Positions 1 to 8,013 are shown, counted from the stretch's first letter. The stretch is DNA of 64,000 nucleotides from Bacillus cereus ATCC 14579 (GCF_000007825.1 NC_004722.1:2768501-2832500), one strand, 5' to 3'. Notes: generated by a model from the letters alone, not told the origin. Translations and numbers: made by a program.

Positions 1-17
1 ATTAAATCGTTAGTCAT
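1..17 (-). CDS. 5' end of a CDS running out of the window
   Basis: Only the first five codons (M-T-N-D-L) are present, reading leftward from an ATG at 15-17. A clean ribosome binding site (TTTGGAGG at about 26-33) precedes the start with normal spacing, so this is a real translation start. The product cannot be named from five residues. Confidence 0.6.
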
Positions 18-110
18 TTTCTATTCCTCCAAACGTTCATTTTATATGAAATTAAAGTCATATATTCATTACAAAATACAAATTTCAAAAAGCGTTAAAT
101 TTTTCATAAT

Positions 111-140
111 AAAAAACGATTAGTTTTATTAAACTAATCG
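111..140 (-). terminator. Rho-independent terminator of the FlaR-like kinase gene
   Basis: A perfect 10-bp inverted repeat (117-126 with 131-140, loop TATT) is followed on the minus strand by a run of six T. It lies just past the stop of the gene ending at 179. Confidence 0.8.
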
Positions 141-178
141 GTAAGATTTACAAAGAATTTTTGTGTTACATTCTATAA

Positions 179-682
179 TTATATGTGCTCTAAAAATTTC
201 CGAACCTCATTTGGAGATTTTAAAACAATAACCTTTTTCTCTTCCGGCAATTGCTCTAACTCTTTTAAAATTGTAGGTCGTTTAGCATTAGGATATTCCC
301 ATATCCATTTAAAAAATTGCAAATCAAATCTTTCTTCACATCCTGCGCCCATATCTGGTCTTGTTTTATTTCGGTATTTTACAATTCTTTTAAAAGCCCT
401 ATAAACACAAATTGTTCTATGAATATCAAGGAAGATAATTGTATCAGCTGCATTCAGTCTTATACCCATCGTCCCGCCGTAATTCCCATCAATAATCCAT
501 TTCTCATCTTTAATTAAGTTATTTTGAACTGTTATTTGTTCTTCTCTCGGAACACCTTCCCAATTCGGTTTCCAAAATAATGCATCAAGATGATGCACCT
601 TAATATTTAATTTATTTCCTAACTGCCTTGCTAATGTAGATTTTCCTGAACCACCAGAACCAATTAATATTATTTTTTTCAT
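179..682 (-). CDS. P-loop small-molecule kinase-like protein (FlaR / topology modulation family)
   Basis: This is a 167-residue protein with an N-terminal Walker A loop (GSGGSGKSTLA, residues 8-18) directly after MKKIILI. That is the layout of the small adenylate-kinase-like P-loop proteins called FlaR or DNA topology modulation protein in Bacillus. A lid-like basic segment (RIVKYRNKTRPD) lies near residue 100. It is probably cytosolic and the substrate is unknown. The name FlaR is historical and does not prove an effect on DNA topology. It is followed by its own terminator at 117-140. The next gene upstream (706-1092) is close enough for co-transcription. Confidence 0.8.
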   Translation of the reverse strand: MKKIILIGSGGSGKSTLARQLGNKLNIKVHHLDALFWKPNWEGVPREEQITVQNNLIKDEKWIIDGNYGGTMGIRLNAADTIIFLDIHRTICVYRAFKRIVKYRNKTRPDMGAGCEERFDLQFFKWIWEYPNAKRPTILKELEQLPEEKKVIVLKSPNEVRKFLEHI

Positions 683-705
683 AAAGGGCTCCTTTTTAAA
701 ATCGA

Positions 706-1092
706 TTATTTCCTCCGTAACATAAACTCACAAAGTATGCCAACAACAACACCAATTGTATAAGCCACCAAATCACTCCACAAAAAACCGTATCCCAACA
801 CGAGTCCGCCCAAAGTCGTTGCACGCATGCTATCTATCCATTCCGCATGATACAATTGGCTCGCTTCAATCCCGTAGCAAAACATTAAACTAATAAAAGC
901 CAACTTCTTCGTCTCTGTTTTAGGAAACAAAAATCCAAAGCCAGTGAAAATCATTAATGCCCATAAAGCATCGCCTAAGTAATCATTTAATAGATGTGGT
1001 AGTGCAAAAGAAAACTTTCTTGAGCTAAGACCTAAAATAATAACAACTATAGTAAATAGTGCATATACTACTCTATTTCGTTTCGTATTCAT
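706..1092 (-). CDS. DUF2809 family membrane protein
   Basis: A 128-residue integral membrane protein with about four hydrophobic segments (roughly residues 8-26, 38-58, 63-80 and 100-123). The order and the polar stretch YHAEWIDSMRATTLGG between segments 3 and 4 fit the DUF2809 (YjgA-like) family, which has no established biochemical function. It lies 23 bases upstream of the P-loop kinase gene and probably shares its transcript. The terminator at 1126-1163 isolates it from the methyltransferase gene further upstream. Confidence 0.75.
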   Translation of the reverse strand: MNTKRNRVVYALFTIVVIILGLSSRKFSFALPHLLNDYLGDALWALMIFTGFGFLFPKTETKKLAFISLMFCYGIEASQLYHAEWIDSMRATTLGGLVLGYGFLWSDLVAYTIGVVVGILCEFMLRRK

Positions 1093-1125
1093 TTTAAAGT
1101 TCCCTAATATGTAATGTAAAACTGT

Positions 1126-1163
1126 AAATAGCTAGTAAAACAAAGTTATTTTACTAGCTATTT
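1126..1163 (-). terminator. Terminator overlapping the methyltransferase stop codon
   Basis: A perfect 15-bp inverted repeat (1126-1140 with 1149-1163) has an 8-base loop. The stop codon of the upstream methyltransferase lies inside its first arm. The T tract on the minus strand is weak and interrupted, so termination may be partial. Confidence 0.7.
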
Positions 1164-1865
1164 ATTAGTTGCTTTAATGATAAGAAAATGTGGATTCGTA
1201 TTTAGATAATAATATGATTTTTCGTCTACTTCTTTCATTTTTTCAATTGCCTTCGGTTCTACTATCTCTTCTAATACAAAATAATTTGTAGTTTTATTTA
1301 GTATGTCTTGTAATGATCTTCTAAAAAACTTGACTTCAATAGTAATATTCGGTTTAACCCAAGTATCTATTAATAACTGTTTTTCAAAATAATTTTCACA
1401 TGGAAACTTTGTGAAATCCATAAAAGGATGATGAATAGAATATATAAGTTCTCCACCTGGCTTCAATACACGACGAAATTCTTGAAATACTTGATTCCAA
1501 TTTTCTATATAATGAAGAGTTAATGAACTTACAATCACATCATATGTATTATCTTTAAATGGCAATGTTTCTTGCAGATCATGACAAAGGAACGTTGCTT
1601 CTTCTCCTATATTTTCTTTTGCTGCTTTTACCATTTCAGGACTTACATCAATTGCTGTAACATTTGCTCCTCTTTTTATGAATTGAGAAGTATACCATCC
1701 AGCTGCACATCCAGCATCTAGTATCTTTTTTCCTTCTAGTTCCTTTGGAATAAGCTCCATCATCGCCGGTCTTTCATAATAACTGTTATATGGATTTGCG
1801 AAATCTAGATTTTCTTTATATGTACTCGCTAATTTATCATACGTATCTTTAATCGAATCTTTCAT
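1158..1865 (-). CDS. Class I SAM-dependent methyltransferase
   Basis: A 235-residue Rossmann-fold methyltransferase. Motif I is ILDAGCAAGWYT near residue 50, followed by the acidic strand-2 end (VTAIDVSPEM), motif II (YDVIVSSLTLHYI) and the post-motif VLKPGGELIYSIHHP. This is the Methyltransf_11/25 arrangement of small-molecule methyltransferases; the substrate is unknown. The ATG at 1865 is chosen because TTAGGAG stands eight bases before it, whereas the GTG three codons upstream overlaps that ribosome site. Confidence 0.85.
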   Translation of the reverse strand: MKDSIKDTYDKLASTYKENLDFANPYNSYYERPAMMELIPKELEGKKILDAGCAAGWYTSQFIKRGANVTAIDVSPEMVKAAKENIGEEATFLCHDLQETLPFKDNTYDVIVSSLTLHYIENWNQVFQEFRRVLKPGGELIYSIHHPFMDFTKFPCENYFEKQLLIDTWVKPNITIEVKFFRRSLQDILNKTTNYFVLEEIVEPKAIEKMKEVDEKSYYYLNTNPHFLIIKATNK

Positions 1866-1886
1866 TACACACACTCCTAATACATA

Positions 1887-2240
1887 TTAATCCATTAACT
1901 CCTGTTGCTTTTTCTTTGAAAATGATTGTAGTACTAAATCATACGACCAATCAATCATTTTATTAATTTGCTCCTGCTCTATATCCTTATGAATATAAAC
2001 AGTATTCCAATGTTTTTTATTCATATGATACCCTGGAATAATGGTTTCTGGATAATCTTCTCTTATTCTTAATGCGACTTCTGGATCACACTTCAATGTA
2101 ATCGCAGCTTTTTCGCCTTCTTCATGATTTACTATCGCAAATATTTTATTATTAAGCCTCATACATGTTGCACTCCAACCATCTGGAGAATCTTCTGTCG
2201 CTTTTCTTTTCGATAAACAGTACGCTCTTGTTGCATTCAT
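1887..2240 (-). CDS. MmcQ/YjbR family protein
   Basis: A 117-residue protein of the YjbR (DUF419) family. The signature is CLSKRKATEDSPDGWSATCM near the N-terminus, the central K-CDPEVALRIREDYP segment, and PGYHMNKKHWNTV, a typical YjbR motif. Members have a cyclophilin-like or CyaY-like fold and are suspected DNA binders, without a proven role. The ATG at 2240 has AAGAGGTG at the right distance. The upstream acetyltransferase frame stops inside this ATG (ATGA overlap), which suggests translational coupling. Confidence 0.85.
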   Translation of the reverse strand: MNATRAYCLSKRKATEDSPDGWSATCMRLNNKIFAIVNHEEGEKAAITLKCDPEVALRIREDYPETIIPGYHMNKKHWNTVYIHKDIEQEQINKMIDWSYDLVLQSFSKKKQQELMD

Positions 2241-2659
2241 TTTAATTGGCACCTCTTATTCTTTCCCTGTTGATTACGATGCATCACAATTTGCTTCGTT
2301 GCTTGAAATTGCTGCTCACCGTAAAACTTTATTAGCTTCTCTCCGCAAAATAGACTAACAATATGAATATGAGATATTTCTCGAAGTAATATTGTAAGCA
2401 TCTTCTCTCCAATACCTTTATTTCTTACACTCTCATGTACGACAACATCTTCAATGTATGCTCGAAAAATACCATCAGAAACGACTCTAGCAAATCCAAT
2501 TAATTCGTTTTCTTTTCATACTCCAATTGCTATACTATTCTTTAACATTTTTTCAATATCGACTTCTTTTCTTTCTGGCCACCAACCGACAGAATCATAA
2601 AGTTTTTTTATTTTTTCTGCACAGATTGGTTGTTCTTGTTGCAATTTATACGTGTACAT
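2237..2659 (-). pseudogene. GNAT acetyltransferase broken by one in-frame TGA
   Basis: The frame runs from an ATG at 2659 (ribosome site ATAGGAG) for 141 codons to a TGA overlapping the yjbR start. It is uninterrupted except for one TGA at 2516-2518, codon 48. The context is ...SIAIGV-stop-KENELIGFARVV, where a GNAT protein normally has one residue before the central strand. After the stop the GNAT acetyl-CoA loop follows in the same frame (VRNKGIGEKML). A single base change (for example TGG or CGA to TGA) explains it. No frameshift is needed. It could be a recent pseudogene or a base-call error. Confidence 0.85.
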
Positions 2660-2694
2660 ATTCGTTCTCCTATCAATCAGTATACATAATATTA

Positions 2695-3111
2695 TTATAA
2701 TCTCTTTTCAAAAAAGTGCTGACTATGACCTTTCGGATGATCTTCAACGACACCATACTCCCTGTAACCGTGCTTTTTATAAAATTCTGGTGCTTGGAAA
2801 CTAAATGAATCTAGCAATATTAATCTACACCCTTTTTCCTTTGCAATCCCTTCAATTTCATGTAAAAGTTGGCTGCCATAACCGTCATGACGAACTGATT
2901 CGTCAACCCATAAAAAGTCGATATGAAGATGATAAAAATACATCGTACCTGTTACGCCACCAAAAATTTTTCCTTCTTCATTTTTTACTACGAGGCTTAC
3001 TTCTTCCATCGGCTGTTTTACTTCATCTGTTAAGATGGACATATTATATTGAATAACTTTATTTTTAATGTATTCTCCTTCAATACGTGTACCGTTCTCT
3101 ATATGTTTCAT
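2695..3111 (-). CDS. GNAT family N-acetyltransferase
   Basis: A protein of about 138 residues with GNAT features: a central strand (GKIFGGVTGTMYFYHLHIDFLWV), the acetyl-CoA loop VRHDGYGSQLLHEIE, and the late motif LDSFSFQAPEFYKKHGYREYG. The substrate is unknown. Two ATG codons lie two codons apart. The second (3111) is preferred because AGGAAG lies 8 bases upstream, while it is only about 3 bases from the first. It belongs to a run of minus-strand small enzymes and sits 28 bases downstream of the membrane-protein gene. Confidence 0.85.
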   Translation of the reverse strand: MKHIENGTRIEGEYIKNKVIQYNMSILTDEVKQPMEEVSLVVKNEEGKIFGGVTGTMYFYHLHIDFLWVDESVRHDGYGSQLLHEIEGIAKEKGCRLILLDSFSFQAPEFYKKHGYREYGVVEDHPKGHSQHFFEKRL

Positions 3112-3139
3112 ATACATTGCTTCCTTTCAACTTAGTAAG

Positions 3140-3511
3140 CTACATTTTATTTTTCCCCTTTAAAATACTAATCAAAACGAATCCACCATATGTAACAAAG
3201 CATGAAAAGCCAATTATCCCTGGTACAGAGACATAGCCTACCCTTATGTAACTTATAACTGCAAAACAAGCGATAGACAATAAAATAGATGGCCAAAATA
3301 TAACAGCTTTTTTTCTTCGTCCTCGTTTCGATGTATTTTCTTTCTCTCCAGAAACACGTGTGCCAAAAAGCAATACAATACAAATAAGGATCGCTGCAAA
3401 GTAAATTGTATCTAATGACAAATTGTGATCATATAGTGCAATTCCAACTTCAAGAGCAATAATCGTTAAAATTAAAATAATGATTGTTGAAGTCTTTAAG
3501 TTTCTTTTCAA
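3140..3511 (-). CDS. Small four-helix membrane protein, unknown function
   Basis: A 123-residue protein with hydrophobic segments at roughly 9-27, 33-50, 72-90 and 97-115. A basic loop (SGEKENTSKRGRRKKA) separates the second and third, so that loop is probably cytoplasmic. I do not recognise the family. The start is TTG at 3511, supported by TAGGAG seven bases upstream. That TTG overlaps the TGA stop of the upstream gene (TTGA), so the two genes are very likely translationally coupled and the protein may work with the beta-lactamase-like protein. Confidence 0.7.
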   Translation of the reverse strand: MKRNLKTSTIIILILTIIALEVGIALYDHNLSLDTIYFAAILICIVLLFGTRVSGEKENTSKRGRRKKAVIFWPSILLSIACFAVISYIRVGYVSVPGIIGFSCFVTYGGFVLISILKGKNKM

Positions 3512-4284
3512 TCGCTCACTCCTAGCATGCTTTCACTATATTCTTTGTATATATATTTTAAAACTACTGCAAAAGCTTCATCTACCTCTTTATTTTCACG
3601 TCGATTCGGTAAATCTTTCCCCCCCATCACATAAAGAAGCGGAAATTCGTTAAACATTCCTATAATACCAATATTTATTGTAGCTGTGAGTAATCCACCT
3701 GTCATATGAGCTAAATGATAATATGGGATTTCTTCATACTCTCCTTGCTGTCTTACCATGCCGCTAATAATTGGTTCCCATAATTCTGGTTCTGATTTAT
3801 AACCTTGAAAGGTTTGTATGAAAAGGGCAAGAACTTCACTTAATTCTCCAACATTTTTCTCATCTCTAGCATTCTCTTGTATATAAATTTTTGAAAAGTA
3901 CGTTTGTGCGTACATTTTCACAGCATCCCATCCACCACAGTGCATTACAACTGGCTGTGCAACGCAACTATCATGACAAGCAATCATTACCTCTACCGCT
4001 TGACTAAGTGTTAAAGAAGTTCTTCCTTGTAAATGCGGATATAACTGCGCACTATCTTCATGCGGATTAAATTTAATGTGATGAAGTATATCATTCCAAT
4101 TATGTTTATTTTCCTTCACCATTTGCGTTACTACAAATCCAATGACTAATTTTTCTGCTGATGCTAACGGAATATTTAATTCATTATTATATGAAGCAAC
4201 TATCCGATTATCTTTTGTAGAATAAATTGCCATTCCCACATAATTAGATTGTACCTCTTTTATTTTATTTATAACAGTTTCCAT
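3508..4284 (-). CDS. Cytoplasmic serine beta-lactamase-fold hydrolase
   Basis: A 258-residue protein of the Beta-lactamase2 / class A-like fold. The active-site serine motif is S42-A-E-K45 (ASAEKL), the SDN-like element is CHDSC with Ser106, and the KTG-like element is HMTGG at 193-197. No signal peptide is present, so unlike true beta-lactamases it should stay in the cytosol, and drug resistance is not implied. The ATG at 4284 is preferred because AGAGGG lies six bases before it, whereas the earlier ATG abuts the ribosome site. It is coupled to the downstream membrane-protein gene by a TTGA overlap. Confidence 0.8.
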   Translation of the reverse strand: METVINKIKEVQSNYVGMAIYSTKDNRIVASYNNELNIPLASAEKLVIGFVVTQMVKENKHNWNDILHHIKFNPHEDSAQLYPHLQGRTSLTLSQAVEVMIACHDSCVAQPVVMHCGGWDAVKMYAQTYFSKIYIQENARDEKNVGELSEVLALFIQTFQGYKSEPELWEPIISGMVRQQGEYEEIPYYHLAHMTGGLLTATINIGIIGMFNEFPLLYVMGGKDLPNRRENKEVDEAFAVVLKYIYKEYSESMLGVSD

Positions 4285-4371
4285 TTCCATCCCTCTTTTT
4301 ATATCGTTATATTAACTTCTAATATTTCAACATTGAATGTAAAAAAACTTTTCATTAGCTATTAAAATAAG

Positions 4372-4402
4372 AAAAAGGTAGCATGAATTTTTTCTTGCTA
4401 CC
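4372..4402 (-). terminator. Terminator of the PAT-like acetyltransferase gene
   Basis: Stem GGTAGCA/TGCTACC (4377-4383 with 4396-4402) followed on the minus strand by five T, just after the stop at 4412. Confidence 0.75.
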
Positions 4403-4411
4403 GAAAAATAT

Positions 4412-4924
4412 TTATTCTTCTATAGGATTTTCAGGACCGTTAAGTTCCAGCTGATAAAAAGCTAAATCTAGCCATTTATTAAACTTATAACCAGCTTTTT
4501 TTATTGTTCCTGCATGAATAAATCCATAGTTTTGATGCAAGGCAATACTTTTCTCATTCTCTGCATCAATTCCAGCAATTAAGGTCATATACTCTCTTTC
4601 CTTTGCAATTTTGATTAATTCTTTCATTAATGCAGACCCAATGCCATTTTTTCTATATGCCTTATCTACATACACAGAATGTTCAACTGAATATTTATAA
4701 GCAGGCCACGCTCTAAATGGGCCGAATGTCGCAAATCCTACTACTTTATTATCTAATTCATATACGAAAATTGGATACCCTTCAGCCTTTTTTTGTTCAT
4801 ACCAATCTATTCTATTTTCAAGGGTTACAGGTTTATACGCATATACAGCTGTTGTATAAAGTATCGCATCGTTATAAATATCTAAAATGAATGCTAAATC
4901 TCTTTTCGTTGCTTCCCTTATCAT
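4412..4924 (-). CDS. GNAT acetyltransferase, phosphinothricin/methionine-sulfoximine type
   Basis: A 170-residue protein with the features of the PAT/MnaT branch of GNAT enzymes. The N-terminus is MIREATKRDLAFILDIYNDA, the substrate loop GPFRAWPAYKYSVEHSVYV, the acetyl-CoA loop AYRKNGIGSALM, and a C-terminal GTIKKAGYKFNKWLDL followed by FYQLEL. Family members acetylate phosphinothricin or methionine sulfoximine. Chromosomal homologues more often act on amino-acid analogues, so the exact substrate here is inferred. It has its own terminator at 4377-4402 and stands alone. Confidence 0.85.
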   Translation of the reverse strand: MIREATKRDLAFILDIYNDAILYTTAVYAYKPVTLENRIDWYEQKKAEGYPIFVYELDNKVVGFATFGPFRAWPAYKYSVEHSVYVDKAYRKNGIGSALMKELIKIAKEREYMTLIAGIDAENEKSIALHQNYGFIHAGTIKKAGYKFNKWLDLAFYQLELNGPENPIEE

Positions 4925-5004
4925 TGTTTTCTTCCTTTCATCATGTTCATCTTATTTCACTATCTTTTCAATAGTTTTATTTTATCGAAATTTCCGATTT
5001 TTAT

Positions 5005-6006
5005 CTACATACGAATACTAGCTTTTCGGAAACCATCAAGTATATTTATTGCAGCAGATAACATGTAGAAGAAAATTCCTCCCCCAATGAGCCACGTTTT
5101 AAACTCCTCTGGGGAAATAGTAAATGCATTTGCCAAATACGTAATAAATCCTGCGTTTAATAAATGTGGATTTACTACAATTACAATGAATATGATTGTT
5201 CCGACTACTTGAAGAATAGCATTTCCAATTGCCAACCTTTTCGTCCATTGTCCCTGTACTAACTTATAAAGTGATATAGCTACTTCGAAAACGATCATAA
5301 CCAAAATTAGGGGCCAGTATTGAAGCAAAACATCTTGATTAAACGTTGGCGCGACAAACTTCAATCCGTTTTCTATACCATGATATACGCCTACAAGATG
5401 ATTCGCATAAAAGTAAAGTGTAGCCCATATTGCTGTCCACATTAAACCTCCAAAAATTTCAAACTTTGAAATCGCCTTTTTCTTCGGGATATACGAAACA
5501 TTTTTCAAGTCATCTGGTGTCCATTTTTTTAAGCTTGTTGTTAATGGGTGTGGATCCTTTTCTTTATCAGTTCTTTCTAAAATAGCAAATACAAGTGTTA
5601 ACCAGAAAAATACATGGAGACCCACTTCAAAAATTTCCCCTATACCTTTACCTATCAATTGTAAAATAACATTTAATACCGCTTGATCACCATTATAGCC
5701 TATAAAATTTTCTGCAACCATTGAAATGAGCCCAATAACAGCTGCAATTGGTATAATCATTTTTAATAGCGTCGTATATACATCAAAATAACGTGGTCCA
5801 ATTAAATGCATTGGTCTATCCAAGTACCCATTAGCCAATGAAACTGGACTTCCCAATTTTTCGAGTATACTCTTCACATCTTCCTCATTATAATCGTCTG
5901 GTAACATATCCTCTATTGTTGACCGTAGTTCAAGTGTAATATCTTCACGATTTTGTTCAGGCAATCTCTTCGCAACTTCATGGACATACATATCAATCAA
6001 ACTCAT
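5005..6006 (-). CDS. HAAS-domain multi-pass membrane protein
   Basis: A 333-residue protein. The first 65 residues form a soluble HAAS-type helical domain (MSLIDMYVHEVAKRLP, ELRSTIEDMLPDDYNEED, ILEKLGSPVSLANGYL). At least six hydrophobic segments follow (about 85-108, 125-145, 185-205, 228-248, 262-282 and 305-325). HAAS domains occur in proteins encoded next to PadR repressors and are thought to sense or signal at the membrane. That fits here: the gene overlaps the PadR gene by 14 bases and should be co-transcribed with it. The transported or sensed molecule is unknown. Confidence 0.8.
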   Translation of the reverse strand: MSLIDMYVHEVAKRLPEQNREDITLELRSTIEDMLPDDYNEEDVKSILEKLGSPVSLANGYLDRPMHLIGPRYFDVYTTLLKMIIPIAAVIGLISMVAENFIGYNGDQAVLNVILQLIGKGIGEIFEVGLHVFFWLTLVFAILERTDKEKDPHPLTTSLKKWTPDDLKNVSYIPKKKAISKFEIFGGLMWTAIWATLYFYANHLVGVYHGIENGLKFVAPTFNQDVLLQYWPLILVMIVFEVAISLYKLVQGQWTKRLAIGNAILQVVGTIIFIVIVVNPHLLNAGFITYLANAFTISPEEFKTWLIGGGIFFYMLSAAINILDGFRKASIRM

Positions 6007-6340
6007 TTTCGTCCTCCTCCTTTAATAAGTTATAAAGTTCTTTCGAATCCTTTACCCACTGCTTTTTCAATTGTAAAAATATCTCTAATCCATATTCACT
6101 TAAAACATAATACTTACGAGGTCTACTCTCTGTTTTATCCCAACTACTCGTCACTAACTCCTGCTTTTCTAATCGGCGAAGTAGTGGATATAAAGTACTT
6201 TGATCAATCGTAACCCCTGATTGCTCCAATAACTGGACAAGTGAATATCCGTACTGCGGCGTTCTTAATTGACTTAAAACAGCTAACGTTAATGTCCCTC
6301 TTCTTAACTCAGTAATTAACGAGTTTAATAAAGTATCCAT
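5993..6340 (-). CDS. PadR family transcriptional regulator
   Basis: A 115-residue winged-helix protein. The PadR core is visible: RRGTLTLAVLSQL, QYGYSLVQLLEQSG, STLYPLLRRLEKQELV, then SRPRKYYVLSEYGLEI. The C-terminal helix is short. It is the promoter-proximal gene of a two-gene operon with the HAAS membrane protein. Two 20-bp near-identical imperfect palindromes lie upstream at 6360-6407 and are likely autoregulatory operators. The effector is unknown. Confidence 0.9.
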   Translation of the reverse strand: MDTLLNSLITELRRGTLTLAVLSQLRTPQYGYSLVQLLEQSGVTIDQSTLYPLLRRLEKQELVTSSWDKTESRPRKYYVLSEYGLEIFLQLKKQWVKDSKELYNLLKEEDENEFD

Positions 6341-6359
6341 TCACTCACCTCATTCCCAT

Positions 6360-6407
6360 TACTATATGTCATACAGTATGTGTTTTATACTATGTATCGT
6401 ACAGTAT
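6360..6407 (-). promoter_or_regulatory. Tandem putative PadR operators
   Basis: Two 20-bp sites at 6360-6379 and 6388-6407 match at 17 of 20 positions and start 28 bp apart. Each begins TACTAT and ends ACAGTAT, an imperfect dyad. They sit 20 to 67 bp upstream of the padR start, where promoter elements should be. Binding by the adjacent PadR is inferred. Confidence 0.6.
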
Positions 6408-6774
6408 TAATGTGACAAAAACTATAATCATTTACCAAAAAACGGATAATAAAAAGCGCAAATTATATGATTTTTGCTTTTTTAGCTAAGTTATATATCT
6501 ATAGCACTCTAAAAGGTAGCAACCTTAACTACTAATTTTGAAGTTCCAGTAATGCTATATTAAGTTACAAATATCGTATACATATGATGTGAACATAACA
6601 TTTCACTATAGGAAGCTATAAAAATGGCGAATTACCATGGTTGAATGATTCCTGTTTTATTCTTTAGGCACTGTTGATTTCACACTGTTTTCAGCACCTA
6701 ATCAACGTTATTTCCTTCATAAACTTCATCTTGTTCAAAATCTTTATTTTTGTTTGGTTTATTAGAGAAAAATA
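6408..6774. other. Intergenic stretch without a recognisable gene
   Basis: This AT-rich DNA lies between the PadR promoter region and the small ORF near 6.9 kb. I found no frame with a ribosome site, no strong hairpin and no repeat in it. Confidence 0.5.
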
Positions 6775-6805
6775 AAAAAACAATTAAATTAGGTTAATTG
6801 TTTTT
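6775..6805 (-). terminator. Terminator behind the 38-residue ORF
   Basis: CAATTAA (6781-6787) pairs with TTAATTG (6794-6800), extended by A5/T5. The T run is present on both strands. It starts 15 bases after the stop of the small ORF at 6820-6936, which supports that ORF being transcribed. Confidence 0.65.
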
Positions 6806-6819
6806 CAAATGCAAAATCT

Positions 6820-6936
6820 TTATTTTTTTAAATAATCTATGATATTCGAAAAGACAAACTCTCCAAATGCAAGTGGTATATAAATAAACCATAACTTTAA
6901 TATTGCCTTTGTTTCTTTGTGATCAGAATCCCCCAT
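6820..6936 (-). CDS. Putative 38-residue single-pass membrane protein
   Basis: The frame starts at ATG 6936 and encodes 38 residues: a charged N-terminus (MGDSDHKETKA), then a hydrophobic helix (ILKLWFIYIPLAFGEFVF) and a polar tail ending in LKK. A GGATAGGG sequence lies 9 bases before the ATG and a hairpin terminator follows the stop. The family is not recognised. Support comes from the helix, the acceptable ribosome site and the terminator. No homology could be checked. Confidence 0.5.
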   Translation of the reverse strand: MGDSDHKETKAILKLWFIYIPLAFGEFVFSNIIDYLKK

Positions 6937-7094
6937 TAAAACCAACCCTATCCTTTTTCTTCTAATATTTTCATTTTAATTCCAATAACAAGGAAATCAT
7001 ACCATTTATTAACGTTGTAGTCTATGTTTTCTAAAAATTAAATAAATACCAATATTTCATTACCTTAATATCCAGGTAAACATAATAACTTTTT

Positions 7095-7181
7095 TTACGT
7101 TTCATCTTCAAAGTCTATAATGAGTCCTGTTAGAACTGCTACATTACCAATCAATTGGATCCCGCGACCAATAAAATCCAT
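7095..7181 (-). CDS. Very small ORF (28 residues), uncertain
   Basis: The frame from ATG 7181 reads MDFIGRGIQLIGNVAVLTGL followed by IIDFEDET and a stop. It has an amphipathic or hydrophobic core with an acidic end, typical of real small Bacillus peptides, and a GGGAAG at about 8 bases upstream. No clear terminator follows. Function is unknown and it may be non-coding. Confidence 0.3.
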   Translation of the reverse strand: MDFIGRGIQLIGNVAVLTGLIIDFEDET

Positions 7182-7323
7182 CTTAAATTCTTCCCACTTT
7201 AATTTATGTAATGATATAATAACACTAAATTTTCAACACGTTCTTAATAGATTGGGGACTTATAATCGATAAACCTCTCACTACATTACAAACTATTATT
7301 ATACATATGAATACAAATGAACA

Positions 7324-7992
7324 TTGCATGATTTTATTTGTTACTGTCAGCATTGCGAAGCGGGACTTCGAAAATTAGCTTATAAACATTTAGAGACATT
7401 TATTACAAATGCAAAGAAATGGGAATCAAAAGATCAAGAGGAGTTTGCCATTTCACTGTTTACTATTTTAGATGCATCAAACGAAAAAGATGAGGTGTTA
7501 ACTTTCTCACTAAATAGTTTTCTAATTGACATTCTATATAGATGGACAGAAAACACCCCATTTGATTCAAGGCCTTTTAGATGGATAGGAATTTATATGG
7601 ACTCTAGCAATAAAGAAGACGATTTAGAAAAATCCCTTCGAAAAGCGATTGAATTAGGTGGTGATACCGAACAAGAAGCCATGATATACCTAGTTTCTAA
7701 TCACATCAATACTTTAAAATTTGGTACACATGAATTCCCTTCAGGTTATTGCGGAGATTTAAGCGAATGTATAGAAAAACTTCCCTATATGCTTCAATTA
7801 ACTAATAGAATTCAGAATAAGAACATAAAGGAGCAAAACATTGGTCAAATACAAGAACAACTACACCTTATTCTAGATTGGTTAAAACATACACAAACTC
7901 CAGTAGATGCTGTTCGTACATGGGAAAAAGAACAAACTAAGGAATTAGAAAAAAGCATCGTATATCATTTAAACAATAGCTCAAGTCATTAA
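7324..7992 (+). CDS. Hypothetical protein, possibly with a shifted N-terminus
   Basis: A 222-residue helical, acidic, soluble protein I do not recognise. It has no signal peptide or membrane segment. The only in-frame start is TTG at 7324 and there is no ribosome site before it. An ATG at 7307 reads MNTNEH in another frame. Joining it to the main frame (MNTNE then LHDFICYC) needs only a small indel, so the 5' end may carry a frameshift. The size and composition resemble immunity-type proteins of polymorphic toxin systems, but that is only an impression. A terminator follows at 8014-8054. Confidence 0.6.
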   Translation: MHDFICYCQHCEAGLRKLAYKHLETFITNAKKWESKDQEEFAISLFTILDASNEKDEVLTFSLNSFLIDILYRWTENTPFDSRPFRWIGIYMDSSNKEDDLEKSLRKAIELGGDTEQEAMIYLVSNHINTLKFGTHEFPSGYCGDLSECIEKLPYMLQLTNRIQNKNIKEQNIGQIQEQLHLILDWLKHTQTPVDAVRTWEKEQTKELEKSIVYHLNNSSSH

Positions 7993-8013
7993 TTCGTCTA
8001 CCATTTTAATATA

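Noticed and set aside
3508..4284. A beta-lactamase conferring antibiotic resistance
   Set aside because: No signal peptide is present and the KTG motif is replaced by HMTGG, so it should stay in the cytosol and probably does not degrade drugs.
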